A stretch of DNA of 18,965 nt from Oceanococcus sp041625325. Its GTDB lineage: Bacteria; Pseudomonadota; Gammaproteobacteria; Nevskiales; Oceanococcaceae. Made by a program: the position numbers and the translations under genes. The notes beneath the pieces were generated by a model. The model was not told the DNA's origin. It was given only the letters and a program-made list of their open reading frames with translations, and searched no databases. The stretch's first letter is position 1. Every line of letters starts with the position of its first letter. Location of the stretch: NCBI GenBank assembly GCA_041625325.1, contig JBFJTN010000043.1:1-18965 (forward strand). The letters run 5' to 3'. Below, one piece after another: positions 1 through 8,131 of this stretch.

Positions 1-623
1 ATCTGCTCGTTGTTGACCAGGGCGCTGGCGAACTTGGTGTCGGTGGCGCCGGGCAGCAGGGCATTGACCCGCACCTTCTGCGCGGCGCATTCCTTGGCGA
101 AGACCTGGGTCATGGAGATCACCGCGGCCTTGGTGACCGAGTAGATGCCCTGGCCATCGCCTGGAATCACGCCGTTCACCGAGGCGGTGTTGACGATGCT
201 GCCGCCGCCGCCCTTCGCCATCAGCTTGGCGCCTTCGGCGCACATGTAGAAGTAGCCGCGGATGTTCACATCGACGGTTTTCTGAAAGGCCTCGGGCGGG
301 GTGTCCACCGCCGCTCCGAAGTAGGGGTTGGCCGCCGCATTGTTGACCAGGATGTCGAGGCGGCCGTGGCGCGCCATGACCTGCTCGAACAGCGCGCGGA
401 TCTGCTCCATGTCGCCGATATGACAGGCGATGGCCTCGGCCTGGCCGCCATCCTCACGGATCGAGGCGGCCACCGCCTCGCAGCCGTCCTGACGGCGGCT
501 GGAAACGATGACGGTGGCGCCCGCGCTGGCCAGCAGGCGGGCGATGGACTCGCCAATGCCACGACTGGCGCCGGTGACCACGGCGATCTTGCCATTCAGC
601 TGAAACAGTTCATTCGGAGTCAT
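1..623 (-). CDS. SDR family NAD(P)-dependent oxidoreductase, C-terminus beyond the window
   Basis: Classical short-chain dehydrogenase/reductase, a cytosolic enzyme that oxidises or reduces a carbonyl/alcohol with NAD(H) or NADP(H). About 207 residues are visible; classical members are about 250, so roughly the last 40-50 lie outside. The Rossmann glycine motif TGASRGIG is at residues 17-24, the NNA motif follows at about residue 95, and the catalytic Ser148, Tyr161 and Lys165 (YSVTK) are all present. The stretch NNAAANPYFG resembles the DHRS4-like subgroup, so a ketone or 3-oxoacyl substrate is possible but not shown. The start ATG at 623 gives the usual short lead before the Rossmann fold. 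The gene diverges from a LysR regulator 98 bases away, which suggests that regulator controls it. Family certain, substrate unknown. Confidence 0.93.
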   Translation of the reverse strand, partial: MTPNELFQLNGKIAVVTGASRGIGESIARLLASAGATVIVSSRRQDGCEAVAASIREDGGQAEAIACHIGDMEQIRALFEQVMARHGRLDILVNNAAANPYFGAAVDTPPEAFQKTVDVNIRGYFYMCAEGAKLMAKGGGGSIVNTASVNGVIPGDGQGIYSVTKAAVISMTQVFAKECAAQKVRVNALLPGATDTKFASALVNNEQ

Positions 624-670
624 GCGGATACCTGGTGTGCGTGCAGGAAGGGGTCGCGGACTTGGCCGCA

Positions 671-700
671 TTGCCCGCACTGTAGGACCGGCCATAGAAT
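671..700 (+). promoter_or_regulatory. Candidate promoter of the LysR gene
   Basis: TTGCCC at 671-676 (4 of 6 to TTGACA) and TAGAAT at 695-700 (5 of 6 to TATAAT) are separated by 18 bases. Transcription would begin near 707, shortly before the TTG start at 722. This is a match by eye only. Confidence 0.35.
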
Positions 701-710
701 CAAACAAATG

Positions 711-723
711 AATAATGGTTATT
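711..723. promoter_or_regulatory. Small palindrome in the divergent SDR/LysR region, possible LysR-type operator
   Basis: AATAATGGTTATT has perfect 5-base arms (AATAA/TTATT) around a 3-base centre. It lies just after the predicted LysR transcription start and overlaps the TTG start codon, in an AT-rich patch that contrasts with the GC-rich surroundings. LysR proteins commonly bind interrupted dyads between divergent genes and repress themselves from them. Binding here is inferred. Confidence 0.35.
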
Positions 724-1690
724 GCCTGGCATCAAGCGCGTGAATATCAGGAACATCGACCTGAACCTGCTGGTGGTGCTGGATGCGATCTACACGGAGG
801 GCGGCATCACCCGCGCCTCGAAGAAGCTGCATCTCACCCAGCCGGCCGTCACCCATGCCCTCAACCGCCTGCGCGACGTGTTCGATGACCCGCTGTTCGT
901 GCGCGATGGCCGGTCGATGATCCCCACACCCAAGGCGCGGGCGCTGATCGCGCCGACCCGCGAATCCCTGCGCGGGATCGAGATCATGCTGGGCGAATCC
1001 GACCGCTTCGATCCCGCCACGGCCACCCGCCGCTTCGTGGTCGGCATGCGCGACACCATGGAACCGACCCTGCTGCCCGCGCTGATGGAGCGGGTGGGGC
1101 GCCTGGCGCCCCAGGTGGATCTGGAATCGGTGCAGACCGATCGCCGCGCCCTGGAACACGAGCTGGCCGCCGGCGTGCTGGACGTGGTGCTCGACGTGCT
1201 GCTGCCCACCAGCGACAACATCATGCACCGGCCGGTGCCCTTCGACCGCCTGATCGTCGCGGCCCGGCAGGATCATCCGGAAGTGGGGCCGGGCCTGGAT
1301 CTGGAGACCTACCTGCGCCAGGCCCATGTGCTGGCCACGGTGCGCCGGCGCGGTGGTGGGGTCGAGGACGTGGAGCTGAACCGGCGCGGTCTGCAGCGGC
1401 ACATCCGCCTGCGCTGCCAGCATCATTTTGCCGCCTTCGAGGTGGTGCGCAACTCCGATCTGATTCTGACCATGCCGGAGGGCTACGCCAAGGTGGCCAA
1501 TGCGGGCGGCAGCTTGCAGATCCTGGATTTTCCCCTGCCCATCCCCGGCCACGACGGGCATCTGTACTGGCATGCCAATGTGGATTCGGATCCGGCCAGT
1601 CGCTGGCTGCGGGAGCAGATCCTGGCGGTGTTCGGTACCGCCGTGCCGGTCAGCGAAGCCGCAGATGCGCAAGACGCCGCGGCGGACTGA
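722..1690 (+). CDS. LysR family transcriptional regulator
   Basis: DNA-binding regulator of the LysR family. The N-terminal winged helix-turn-helix spans about residues 8-70 and carries the typical features NIDLNLL, RASKKLHLTQPAVTHALNRLR and DPLFVRDG. A LysR substrate-binding domain follows at about 95-305. Total length is 322 residues, normal for the family. The start is uncertain: TTG at 722 opens the frame, while GTG at 740 would give MNIRNIDLNLL, a very common LysR beginning; neither has a strong ribosome binding site. The gene diverges from the SDR gene, the usual arrangement for a LysR protein and its target. The inducer cannot be read from the sequence. Convergent with the beta-helix/cytochrome lipoprotein gene. 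Confidence 0.93.
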   Translation: MPGIKRVNIRNIDLNLLVVLDAIYTEGGITRASKKLHLTQPAVTHALNRLRDVFDDPLFVRDGRSMIPTPKARALIAPTRESLRGIEIMLGESDRFDPATATRRFVVGMRDTMEPTLLPALMERVGRLAPQVDLESVQTDRRALEHELAAGVLDVVLDVLLPTSDNIMHRPVPFDRLIVAARQDHPEVGPGLDLETYLRQAHVLATVRRRGGGVEDVELNRRGLQRHIRLRCQHHFAAFEVVRNSDLILTMPEGYAKVANAGGSLQILDFPLPIPGHDGHLYWHANVDSDPASRWLREQILAVFGTAVPVSEAADAQDAAAD

Positions 1691-1744
1691 GGTCCGCCAA
1701 GCGGAGGGTCAGCGAACTGCCATGGCCGGCCCGGAGGCCGGCCA
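1681..1744. terminator. Two tandem GC hairpins between convergent genes
   Basis: The first hairpin has perfect 7-base arms GGCGGAC (1681-1687) and GTCCGCC (1692-1698) with a 4-base loop that contains the LysR stop codon. The second has perfect 9-base arms TGGCCGGCC (1723-1731) and GGCCGGCCA (1736-1744) with loop CGGA. There is no real T tract, so intrinsic termination would be weak. The position between two convergent genes suggests a shared bidirectional transcription end. Confidence 0.45.
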
Positions 1745-1756
1745 CGGCGATTTCAC

Positions 1757-4723
1757 TCAGCGCAGGGGCAGCAGCGGGCCGCCGCCGCCACAGGCGTCGG
1801 CATTGGCATAGCTGTCATCGACCACGGTGTCGATCCAGCGGCTGACCAGTTCGAAGGCTTCCGAGTGCACGGTGCTGCGGGCCAGCGGCGGCATCATGGC
1901 GGCCAGGCTGTCGGCTTCCGGGCCCAGGCGGTAGGGCAGGATGGAGTCGGCCGCCGAACCGGGCACGATGTCGTACTCCCGCCCGCCACGGCCTTCGCTG
2001 CCGCTGGCGGTGGGGCCCTTGCAGATGCCGTAGGTGTCATCGACCGGACGGAACACGTCCAGGTAGAAGCCGGTGTTCTGGGCCAGGCCGCGGTTGTTGT
2101 GGCAGTGGGCGCAGTTGACCTCCAGGTAGGAACGGACCCGGGCTTCGATGTCGGCGGCGGAATCGGCCGGCTGGCCGGAGTCGCCGGGGCGGTTGTAGAT
2201 CGGATTGCGCTCGATGCCCAGGGCGTACTGGCTGATCGGGTCGACCGCCAGCTCGGCGGGGCAGTTCTTCATCAGACCATTGCTGCACCACCAGGCGATC
2301 TGGTTCTGACCGGCCACCGGATGGCTGGCCTGACCGGACAGGATCGGCGAGTCGCTGCGGTAGGGCCGGTTCAGATTGCGCGGTTTCGGTCCGATCGGCG
2401 CGCTGCCGGTTTCCGCATCGTCATTGCCGTGGCAGACCTGGCACTGGTTGGCATTGGGCAGCAGGTAGGCGTCGGTGCTGCCGGTATGCCGCACGCCGCT
2501 GTCCGCGTCGTGGTAGTCCCAGCTGACCGCGGTCTGCGCACCCTGCTGGGTCAGCCGGGCGACCCGGCGGCCGTCCTGCGTGGTCCAGCGGTATTCCAGC
2601 GCATCCCAGTAGACCGCGCCGTCGCGGCGGGCCCGCTTGATCAGCAGGCGGGTTTCCACCACGTTCTCGCTGCCGGCCGTCTCGTCCGGAAAGGCGAAGG
2701 TCTTGGCCAGGATGCTGCCCACCGGGAACAGGATGGTCGCATTCACGCCGTCCTGACCGTCGCGATAGATCGCCTGCTGCCCCTCGGGGATGAAGGCCAC
2801 CCGGTACTTGGTCGAGTAGTCGGAGAACAGCTTGGAGTTGAGCATGAAGGGCACGCCGCGGCCATTGGGCAGGCTGCGCGGATCCTGCGGGTCGCTGAAC
2901 AGCTGGTAGTCGGCCAGATCCGGGCAGTTCACCGCGTAGGCCGCCTGATTGATCGCGCCAGCCGGCACGCTGGCGCCGCACAGGGCCTCGACCAGCTCGG
3001 CCGATGGCGCCGGGTCGATCGCGCCCGACGGGGTGTAGGGCGGGATCACGATGGGCGGCAGCGCAGGCAGGTTGCGGCCGTAGGCCTCGACACACTGGTG
3101 CGGGCTCATGTCCAGGTCGGCCGGGAAGTTCGGGATGCCCGTGGCGACGGCCTCGATGTCCTCCAGGCTGGACGGGGGCAGGGTCAGCAGCAGTTCCAGA
3201 CCCTGGGCGCCGTGGAAATTGGCGTAAGTCAGGCTGTCGTCGGCGAAGTCGTTGCTGGCGTCGATACAGGAGAACCACCAGTCGGGCTTGAGGCGTTCGC
3301 CACTGTCATCGAACTTGTAGGCGTTGTAGCGGCAGGGCGGGTTCGGGTAGTGGTTGCCCTGGATCGGCTTGCCATCCTCGTCGGCCGGAATCGGACGGCC
3401 CTGATCGTCGGTGGGGTAGGCGCAGTCGGCGTCGAGTTCGTCCATGTAGCCGTCCCAGACGATGTGGGCGCCGCGGTAGCCGCCGCCGGCCGCCGCGACC
3501 TTCAGGCCCACCACCATGGGAAACACCGAGGTCACCTGCTCGCCGCCGGTGGCCAGAATGGTCGCCCAGTCCGGCTGCGGCAGGTCGTTGCCATTGTTGA
3601 CGAAGCGGTTGTTCCAGATGTGCAGGGCTTCGCTGTACTTGTCCAGGCGGCGATCACCGGGCTCGCCGAGCATGTCGTAGCTGGTGTGGATGATGCCGGC
3701 CGTGCCGTTGTTCTCGAACAGATTGTCGAAGATGTCGATCTTGTCGTAGGCCAGGGTGATCAGGCCGCTGCCCCGCGGCACGTTGGCGACGATGCTGCCC
3801 GGCTCGGCGAAGTTGTAGGTGTTGTTGTTGCGCGAGACGTTGTTGTAGACGCGGGTGCGCTGGCCGTAGCGGGTCAGGCCGTCCAGGTCGTAGACCAGAA
3901 AGCCGCCCGAGTTGCACTCGGCCAGGTTGCCCACGTACTCGCCTCCGCGCACGTTCTCGATCTCGAAGCCGAAGACATTGAAGCGGGCGATGGAGTTCTT
4001 GATGATCGCGGTGTCGGTCTGACCGACATAGATGCCGGCATCCGAAGCGCCGATGGAGATCACGTCGTCGACCAGGATGTTCTGCGAGTTCACCGGGTAG
4101 ATGCCGTAGCGGCCGGACTTGATGCTCACCGTGTAATCGGGCGAGCTGGTGTCGGTCTCCAGCGGATTCGGATTGTTCGGATTGTGGCGGGCCGGGTCGG
4201 TGCACTGGATGTCCATGGCCGTGCGGTAATTTTCCGCCGTGATCGGCTGCTCTTCCGGCAGCAGGCGACCGCTGGACCAGATCGCGCGGACCCGGCGCAG
4301 GGTGCCGAAGTTGACCCCCTGCAGCTTGAAGGCGTCGCCGGGCGAATCCAGGATGGTCAGGTCCTCGACGGTGATGCCGCGCACGTTCGAGGCCAGCAGG
4401 CCTTCCTGGCTGTTGCTGTGCTTGAAGGACAGCACCGTGGCGTCCCGGCCGGCGCCGCGAATCAGGATGTTCTCGGTGCCGGTGAACTGCATGCCGCCGC
4501 TCAGTTCGAAATAGCCTGCGGTGAACTCGATCACGTCACCCGGCTTGGCGTCGATCATGGCCAGGGTCATGTCGATGGTCGCGTTCGGGCCGGGAGCGAT
4601 CACGAACAGGCGACCGGTGGCCTGGCCGGTGCCGGTATCGGGCACGGCGTCGCGGCCACCCTGGCAGGCGCTGAGGGTCAGCGCGGCACAGGCAAGAATC
4701 AGAAGGCGGGTCAGGCTCGGCAT
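1757..4723 (-). CDS. Lipoprotein fusing a parallel beta-helix domain to an SO2930-type diheme c-type cytochrome
   Basis: Exported lipoprotein of 988 residues. The signal peptide ends in lipobox LSAC (lipidated Cys20); Gln at +2 fits outer-membrane sorting. Residues about 40-545 show repeated right-handed beta-helix turns (NILIRG, GITVEDLTILDSPGDAF, NILVDDV, AIIKNSIARF). After a proline-rich linker near 545-565, residues about 595-985 resemble the SO2930/HNE_0200 family, with LFSDYSTKYR and two c-type heme sites: CQVCH at 761-765 and CAHCH at 871-875. The two families are known as adjacent gene pairs, sometimes fused, of unknown function. Heme attachment implies periplasmic maturation and a redox role. 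The start chosen is ATG 4723, which gives a standard signal peptide; GTG 4732 would add three residues. Diverges from the AraC gene. Neither start has a clear ribosome binding site. Confidence 0.9.
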   Translation of the reverse strand: MPSLTRLLILACAALTLSACQGGRDAVPDTGTGQATGRLFVIAPGPNATIDMTLAMIDAKPGDVIEFTAGYFELSGGMQFTGTENILIRGAGRDATVLSFKHSNSQEGLLASNVRGITVEDLTILDSPGDAFKLQGVNFGTLRRVRAIWSSGRLLPEEQPITAENYRTAMDIQCTDPARHNPNNPNPLETDTSSPDYTVSIKSGRYGIYPVNSQNILVDDVISIGASDAGIYVGQTDTAIIKNSIARFNVFGFEIENVRGGEYVGNLAECNSGGFLVYDLDGLTRYGQRTRVYNNVSRNNNTYNFAEPGSIVANVPRGSGLITLAYDKIDIFDNLFENNGTAGIIHTSYDMLGEPGDRRLDKYSEALHIWNNRFVNNGNDLPQPDWATILATGGEQVTSVFPMVVGLKVAAAGGGYRGAHIVWDGYMDELDADCAYPTDDQGRPIPADEDGKPIQGNHYPNPPCRYNAYKFDDSGERLKPDWWFSCIDASNDFADDSLTYANFHGAQGLELLLTLPPSSLEDIEAVATGIPNFPADLDMSPHQCVEAYGRNLPALPPIVIPPYTPSGAIDPAPSAELVEALCGASVPAGAINQAAYAVNCPDLADYQLFSDPQDPRSLPNGRGVPFMLNSKLFSDYSTKYRVAFIPEGQQAIYRDGQDGVNATILFPVGSILAKTFAFPDETAGSENVVETRLLIKRARRDGAVYWDALEYRWTTQDGRRVARLTQQGAQTAVSWDYHDADSGVRHTGSTDAYLLPNANQCQVCHGNDDAETGSAPIGPKPRNLNRPYRSDSPILSGQASHPVAGQNQIAWWCSNGLMKNCPAELAVDPISQYALGIERNPIYNRPGDSGQPADSAADIEARVRSYLEVNCAHCHNNRGLAQNTGFYLDVFRPVDDTYGICKGPTASGSEGRGGREYDIVPGSAADSILPYRLGPEADSLAAMMPPLARSTVHSEAFELVSRWIDTVVDDSYANADACGGGGPLLPLR

Positions 4724-4871
4724 GTCACACACCAGGCAGGGAAAGTGAGCCGCGTATTACAGCGATGCGGGTTGGCGGCGAACAGGGGCCGGCTCAGCCA
4801 ATTGGGGGGCTTTTTCCGGCCAGCGCGAAAAAATTGGTGCACAATACCGGCGGGGGGATGCAGGGGAGTGC

Positions 4872-5882
4872 ATGAAGAACATGGAACGTCGCGCCCTGCC
4901 GGCCACGATTGTGGCCGGTCTGGTCGCCACCGCTCGGGCTCACGGGCTGGACTGCCAGCCGTGGTTTGCCGGTCTGCCGCTGGATGCCGATACGGTGGAC
5001 AGCGCAGATGCCCGGCTCAGCTACCGCGATTCGATCACGGTCATCGAGCGCGCATTGCGCGCCTGGCCACGGCCCTCGCTGGGCCTGGAGGTCGGCACCC
5101 GCGGCGCCCTGACGCCGATGGGCATGCTGGGCTTCGCGATGATGTCCAGCCGAACCATGCAGCAGGCCGTGGATTTCGGCCTGGAGTATCACCAGGCCGC
5201 CGGCAGCCTGCTCGATTTTCATCTGGAGATTGACGATAGGGCCGCCCAGGGCTGGCTGGTGCTCAGCCTGCGCCGACCGGAGCCTCTGGCGGCGGCCTTC
5301 CTGTTCGAGGAGGCCCTGTCCAGCATCTACCTGCTGATCAAGGGCATGGTCGGTGACGGCTGGGATGCGCTGCGCGTGGAGTGGCCCTATCCGGAGCCGG
5401 CGGACAAAACCAGCTACGCGCGCATCTTCGGCTGCGACCAGTACTTCGGCGCCAGTCAGTGTCGGCTGCTGTTCGACCCGGAGTTGCTCGCCCGGCCGCT
5501 GAAAAATCACAGCGAGGTCAGCCTGGGTCTGGCGCAGCAGGCCTGCCGGCAGCTGATCGCGAGCCTGGCGACGCAGGATGATCTGGTCGCGACCATCCGG
5601 CGCATCATCCGCTCGGTGATTCCCCAGCGCATCCGCATCGACGAGGTGGCGGCGCGGCTGCACATGTCGGAGCGCAGCCTGCGGCGGCGGCTGGAGCAGC
5701 GCGAGCTGTCCTACCAGGGCCTGCGCAATGCGGAATGGGCGGCCTGCGCCGAGCAGGCCCTGCATGGCGCGACCGTGGCCCAGGTCGCCGAGCGCCTGGG
5801 CTTTGGCGATGCCCGCGAATTCCGTCGCGCCTTCAAGCGCTGGACGGGCAGGGCGCCACGCGAGGATGCGAAAGTGGCCTGA
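4872..5882 (+). CDS. AraC family transcriptional regulator with OruR/ArgR-like N-terminal domain
   Basis: Regulator of 336 residues. Residues about 20-205 match the arabinose-binding-like sensor domain of the OruR group (TPMGMLGFAMMSSRTMQQAV). The C-terminal AraC double helix-turn-helix covers about 250-332: first helix pair RIDEVAARLHMSERSLRRRL from about 255, second pair containing VAQVAERLGFGDAREFRRAF from about 295. The start ATG 4872 is preceded by AGGGGAG at 4862-4868, a good ribosome binding site. It diverges from the beta-helix/cytochrome lipoprotein across 148 bases and lies 41 bases upstream of a TonB-dependent receptor, so either neighbour is a plausible target. The ligand is unknown. 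It differs from the PchR/YbtA siderophore regulators by its sensor domain. Confidence 0.93.
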   Translation: MKNMERRALPATIVAGLVATARAHGLDCQPWFAGLPLDADTVDSADARLSYRDSITVIERALRAWPRPSLGLEVGTRGALTPMGMLGFAMMSSRTMQQAVDFGLEYHQAAGSLLDFHLEIDDRAAQGWLVLSLRRPEPLAAAFLFEEALSSIYLLIKGMVGDGWDALRVEWPYPEPADKTSYARIFGCDQYFGASQCRLLFDPELLARPLKNHSEVSLGLAQQACRQLIASLATQDDLVATIRRIIRSVIPQRIRIDEVAARLHMSERSLRRRLEQRELSYQGLRNAEWAACAEQALHGATVAQVAERLGFGDAREFRRAFKRWTGRAPREDAKVA

Positions 5883-5886
5883 TGTT

Positions 5887-5915
5887 TTGCGAATGCGAGT
5901 GATTCGCATTAACAT
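5887..5915 (+). promoter_or_regulatory. Candidate promoter of the TonB receptor gene
   Basis: TTGCGA at 5887-5892 (4 of 6 to consensus) and TAACAT at 5910-5915 (4 of 6) are spaced 17 bases apart. Transcription would start near 5921-5923, practically at the ATG at 5924. No Shine-Dalgarno sequence precedes that ATG. The Fur-type box occupies the spacer. Read by eye; unverified. Confidence 0.4.
5892..5910. promoter_or_regulatory. Fur-type iron box
   Basis: AATGCGAGTGATTCGCATT is a 19-base dyad whose arms match except at two symmetric pairs inside, around a single central base. It resembles the GATAATGATAATCATTATC-type Fur consensus as seen in GC-rich gammaproteobacteria (AATGCGA...TCGCATT). It stands directly ahead of a TonB-dependent receptor, the classic Fur target. 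Iron-dependent repression is inferred from this match and position. A further ATTCGC at 5914-5919 may extend the site. Confidence 0.7.
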
Positions 5916-5923
5916 TCGCAGCC

Positions 5924-8119
5924 ATGAAACGTCCTTCCCTTCTGCCCGCAGCCCTGCTGCTGGCCGCCGGCGCCGCCTGGGCGGAAGCCGACAGCTATCC
6001 CGAGGTCATCGAAGTCCCGGACGCGCCGGACGAGTCCCCAGCGGTCTCCGCAGCGGCAACGCAGCTGCCGGTCATCCGGGTCAGCGGTGACCGCCTGCAG
6101 CGCAGCCTGCAGGACAGCGACAGCAGCGCCGCGATTGCCTCGGCCGAACAGCTGGAGTCCGCCGCCAGCATGAAGGATGCGGCCAGCCTGTTCGGCAACG
6201 TGATCTCGGCGGCCGGCGACCGGGAGCTGTCGATCCGTGGTGTCCCCCAGGGCGGCATCGGTGGCGAGGGGGAGACGATCAGCGTGCTGCTGGACGGGCT
6301 CGCCCTGCCGGAACGCGCGGCCGGTTTCGCCGGGCCGACCTCGGCCTGGGATCTGCAGCAGCTGGAAGTGCTGCGCGGCGCCCAGTCCACCGCGCAGGGC
6401 CGCAACAGCCTGGCCGGCATGGTGGTGTTGCAGGCACGTGAGCCCACCCCCTATCCGGAACTGCGCACCCGCGTGGGAGTGCTCAGCCGGGACAGCCATG
6501 ATCTGGCGCTGGCAGGCGGTGGTCCGCTGAGCGGGGATCTGGCCTGGCGCATCGCGGCCCAGGACCGGCGCGATCGCGGCGACATCCGCAATGTCACCCG
6601 CGAGGAGAGCGACGCCGGCCGGGAGGTCAGCCGCAATGGCCGTTTCAAGCTGGCCTGGGAGCCCGGGGCGGATTACCGGGCCCTGCTCCATCTGAGCGCG
6701 GCAAGACAGGACCGTGGTGACACCCTGCATGTCCTGAGTGACGGCCGGCTGCGCACCGAGCGCTCCGATGTCCGCTACGAGGACAGCACCCGTAGCCGGC
6801 TGGCCGGGCTCAACCAGAGCCTGGCCCTGGGCGGGGCCTGGCGGCTGGAGTCGATCAGCGGCTTCGCCCGCAGCCGGGCCTTCCTGGTCATCGACCAGGG
6901 TCGCACCGAAGAGGATCGCGGCTATTCCGACAACCTCCAGAACGAGGATCTGTTCAGCCAGGAGCTGCGCCTGCATTTCGAGGGCCAGGCCTGGCAATGG
7001 GTGACCGGTCTGTACCTGGCCGATTCCCGGCGCCTGCTGTGGACCCAGGGTTACGACATCGTGGCGGGTGGCGGTGCGGCGCTGCTGAACGGGCGCATCG
7101 ACGCGGATGGCCAGGTCCGCACCGGCGCCCTGTTCGGGGAGGCGGACTGGTCCTTCGCCGAGGCCTGGCGGCTCAGCCTGGGCGCCCGGCTCAATCACGA
7201 GCGCCTGCAGCGTCACGACCGCAGCGATATCACGATCGCGCTGACCGCGCCGCTGCCGGGGGAGGATCTGCCGCTGGCGGTACCGCTGCCGGACGAGACG
7301 GTGAACCTGCTGGCCACGGTCTACCCCGATGCCATTCCACGCAACTACGCTGTCGCAGGTGACCGTCGCTTCACCGACCTGCTGCCACGCCTGGGCCTGA
7401 GCTGGCAGATTGGCCGGCACTGGCGCCTGGCCGGCCTGTACAGCGAGGGCTACCGCTCGGGCGGCACCAGCGTGGCCTTCTTCAGCGGCCAGGTCAGCGA
7501 GTTCGCGCCCGAGTACACCCGCAGTGGCGAACTGGTCCTGCGCGGGCTGCTGCCGGCCCGGGGGCGGCTGAGCCTGAACGCCTTCTATACCGACTGGCAG
7601 GACCAGCAGGTGCTGATCGGGGAATCCACCGGTTTCACCACCGTCACCACCAATGCGGGTCGTTCCCACTCACTGGGCGCCGAACTCGAGCTGTCCTGGC
7701 CGCTGGGCCGGCATCTGGGTCTTCGCCTGTCAGGGGGATGGATGAACACCCAGTTCGATGCCTTTCTCAACCAGGGTGAAGATTACGCCGGCAACCGCTT
7801 TCCCTACGCGCCGCGGCACAGCGGCAGCATCGGCCTGGACCTGCGCCGGCTGGGTCCGTTCAGCGGACAGATCAGCCTGCAGCACGTGGGCGCCTACTAC
7901 AGCGATCCGGCGAACACGCCGGACACCCGGGTGGCGGCGCGGCGGCTCCTGCACCTGCGTCTGGACTGGCAGTTGCTGCCGGCCTGGCGCCTGTCCCTGT
8001 GGGGGCGCAACCTGACCGGCGATGACAACATCCAGGGCCGCTTCATCCGGGACGACACCGAGGTCCATCGCTATGGCGAGGCGCGCAGCCTCGGTCTGCT
8101 GCTGGAGTATGCCCGCTGA
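5924..8119 (+). CDS. TonB-dependent outer-membrane receptor, probably iron/siderophore related
   Basis: Outer-membrane gated channel of 731 residues that takes up ligands using TonB energy. A Sec signal peptide (AWA, cleavage after residue 20) leads to a possible TonB box LPVIRVSG near 44-51. The plug domain at about 60-165 includes LSIRGVP and VLRGAQSTAQGRNSLAG. The beta-barrel follows to the end with TonB receptor hallmarks such as YSEGYRSGG and EYTRSGELVLRGL. The Fur-type box just upstream points to iron-chelate uptake; the ligand itself cannot be named. It lies 41 bases after an AraC gene, so partial co-transcription is possible. The last residues read LLLEYAR, ending in Arg where most outer-membrane barrels end in an aromatic residue. 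Only 12 bases separate it from the convergent EAL gene. Confidence 0.93.
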   Translation: MKRPSLLPAALLLAAGAAWAEADSYPEVIEVPDAPDESPAVSAAATQLPVIRVSGDRLQRSLQDSDSSAAIASAEQLESAASMKDAASLFGNVISAAGDRELSIRGVPQGGIGGEGETISVLLDGLALPERAAGFAGPTSAWDLQQLEVLRGAQSTAQGRNSLAGMVVLQAREPTPYPELRTRVGVLSRDSHDLALAGGGPLSGDLAWRIAAQDRRDRGDIRNVTREESDAGREVSRNGRFKLAWEPGADYRALLHLSAARQDRGDTLHVLSDGRLRTERSDVRYEDSTRSRLAGLNQSLALGGAWRLESISGFARSRAFLVIDQGRTEEDRGYSDNLQNEDLFSQELRLHFEGQAWQWVTGLYLADSRRLLWTQGYDIVAGGGAALLNGRIDADGQVRTGALFGEADWSFAEAWRLSLGARLNHERLQRHDRSDITIALTAPLPGEDLPLAVPLPDETVNLLATVYPDAIPRNYAVAGDRRFTDLLPRLGLSWQIGRHWRLAGLYSEGYRSGGTSVAFFSGQVSEFAPEYTRSGELVLRGLLPARGRLSLNAFYTDWQDQQVLIGESTGFTTVTTNAGRSHSLGAELELSWPLGRHLGLRLSGGWMNTQFDAFLNQGEDYAGNRFPYAPRHSGSIGLDLRRLGPFSGQISLQHVGAYYSDPANTPDTRVAARRLLHLRLDWQLLPAWRLSLWGRNLTGDDNIQGRFIRDDTEVHRYGEARSLGLLLEYAR

Positions 8120-8131
8120 CTGCGGCCGTGC

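Noticed and set aside
719..1672. Minus-strand open frame of 317 codons opposite the LysR gene
   Set aside because: Histidine- and glutamine-rich shadow; the plus strand is an unmistakable LysR regulator.
1865..5233. Very long plus-strand open frame of 1122 codons opposite the lipoprotein gene
   Set aside because: The encoded protein is a low-complexity run of V, A, G, R, D and Q without domains, while the opposite strand has a signal peptide, beta-helix and heme motifs. It also runs into the AraC gene. It is a shadow produced by high GC in the third codon position.
5909..7669. Minus-strand open frame of 586 codons opposite the TonB receptor
   Set aside because: Composition is rich in G, Q, A and H with no recognisable fold; the plus strand encodes a clear receptor.
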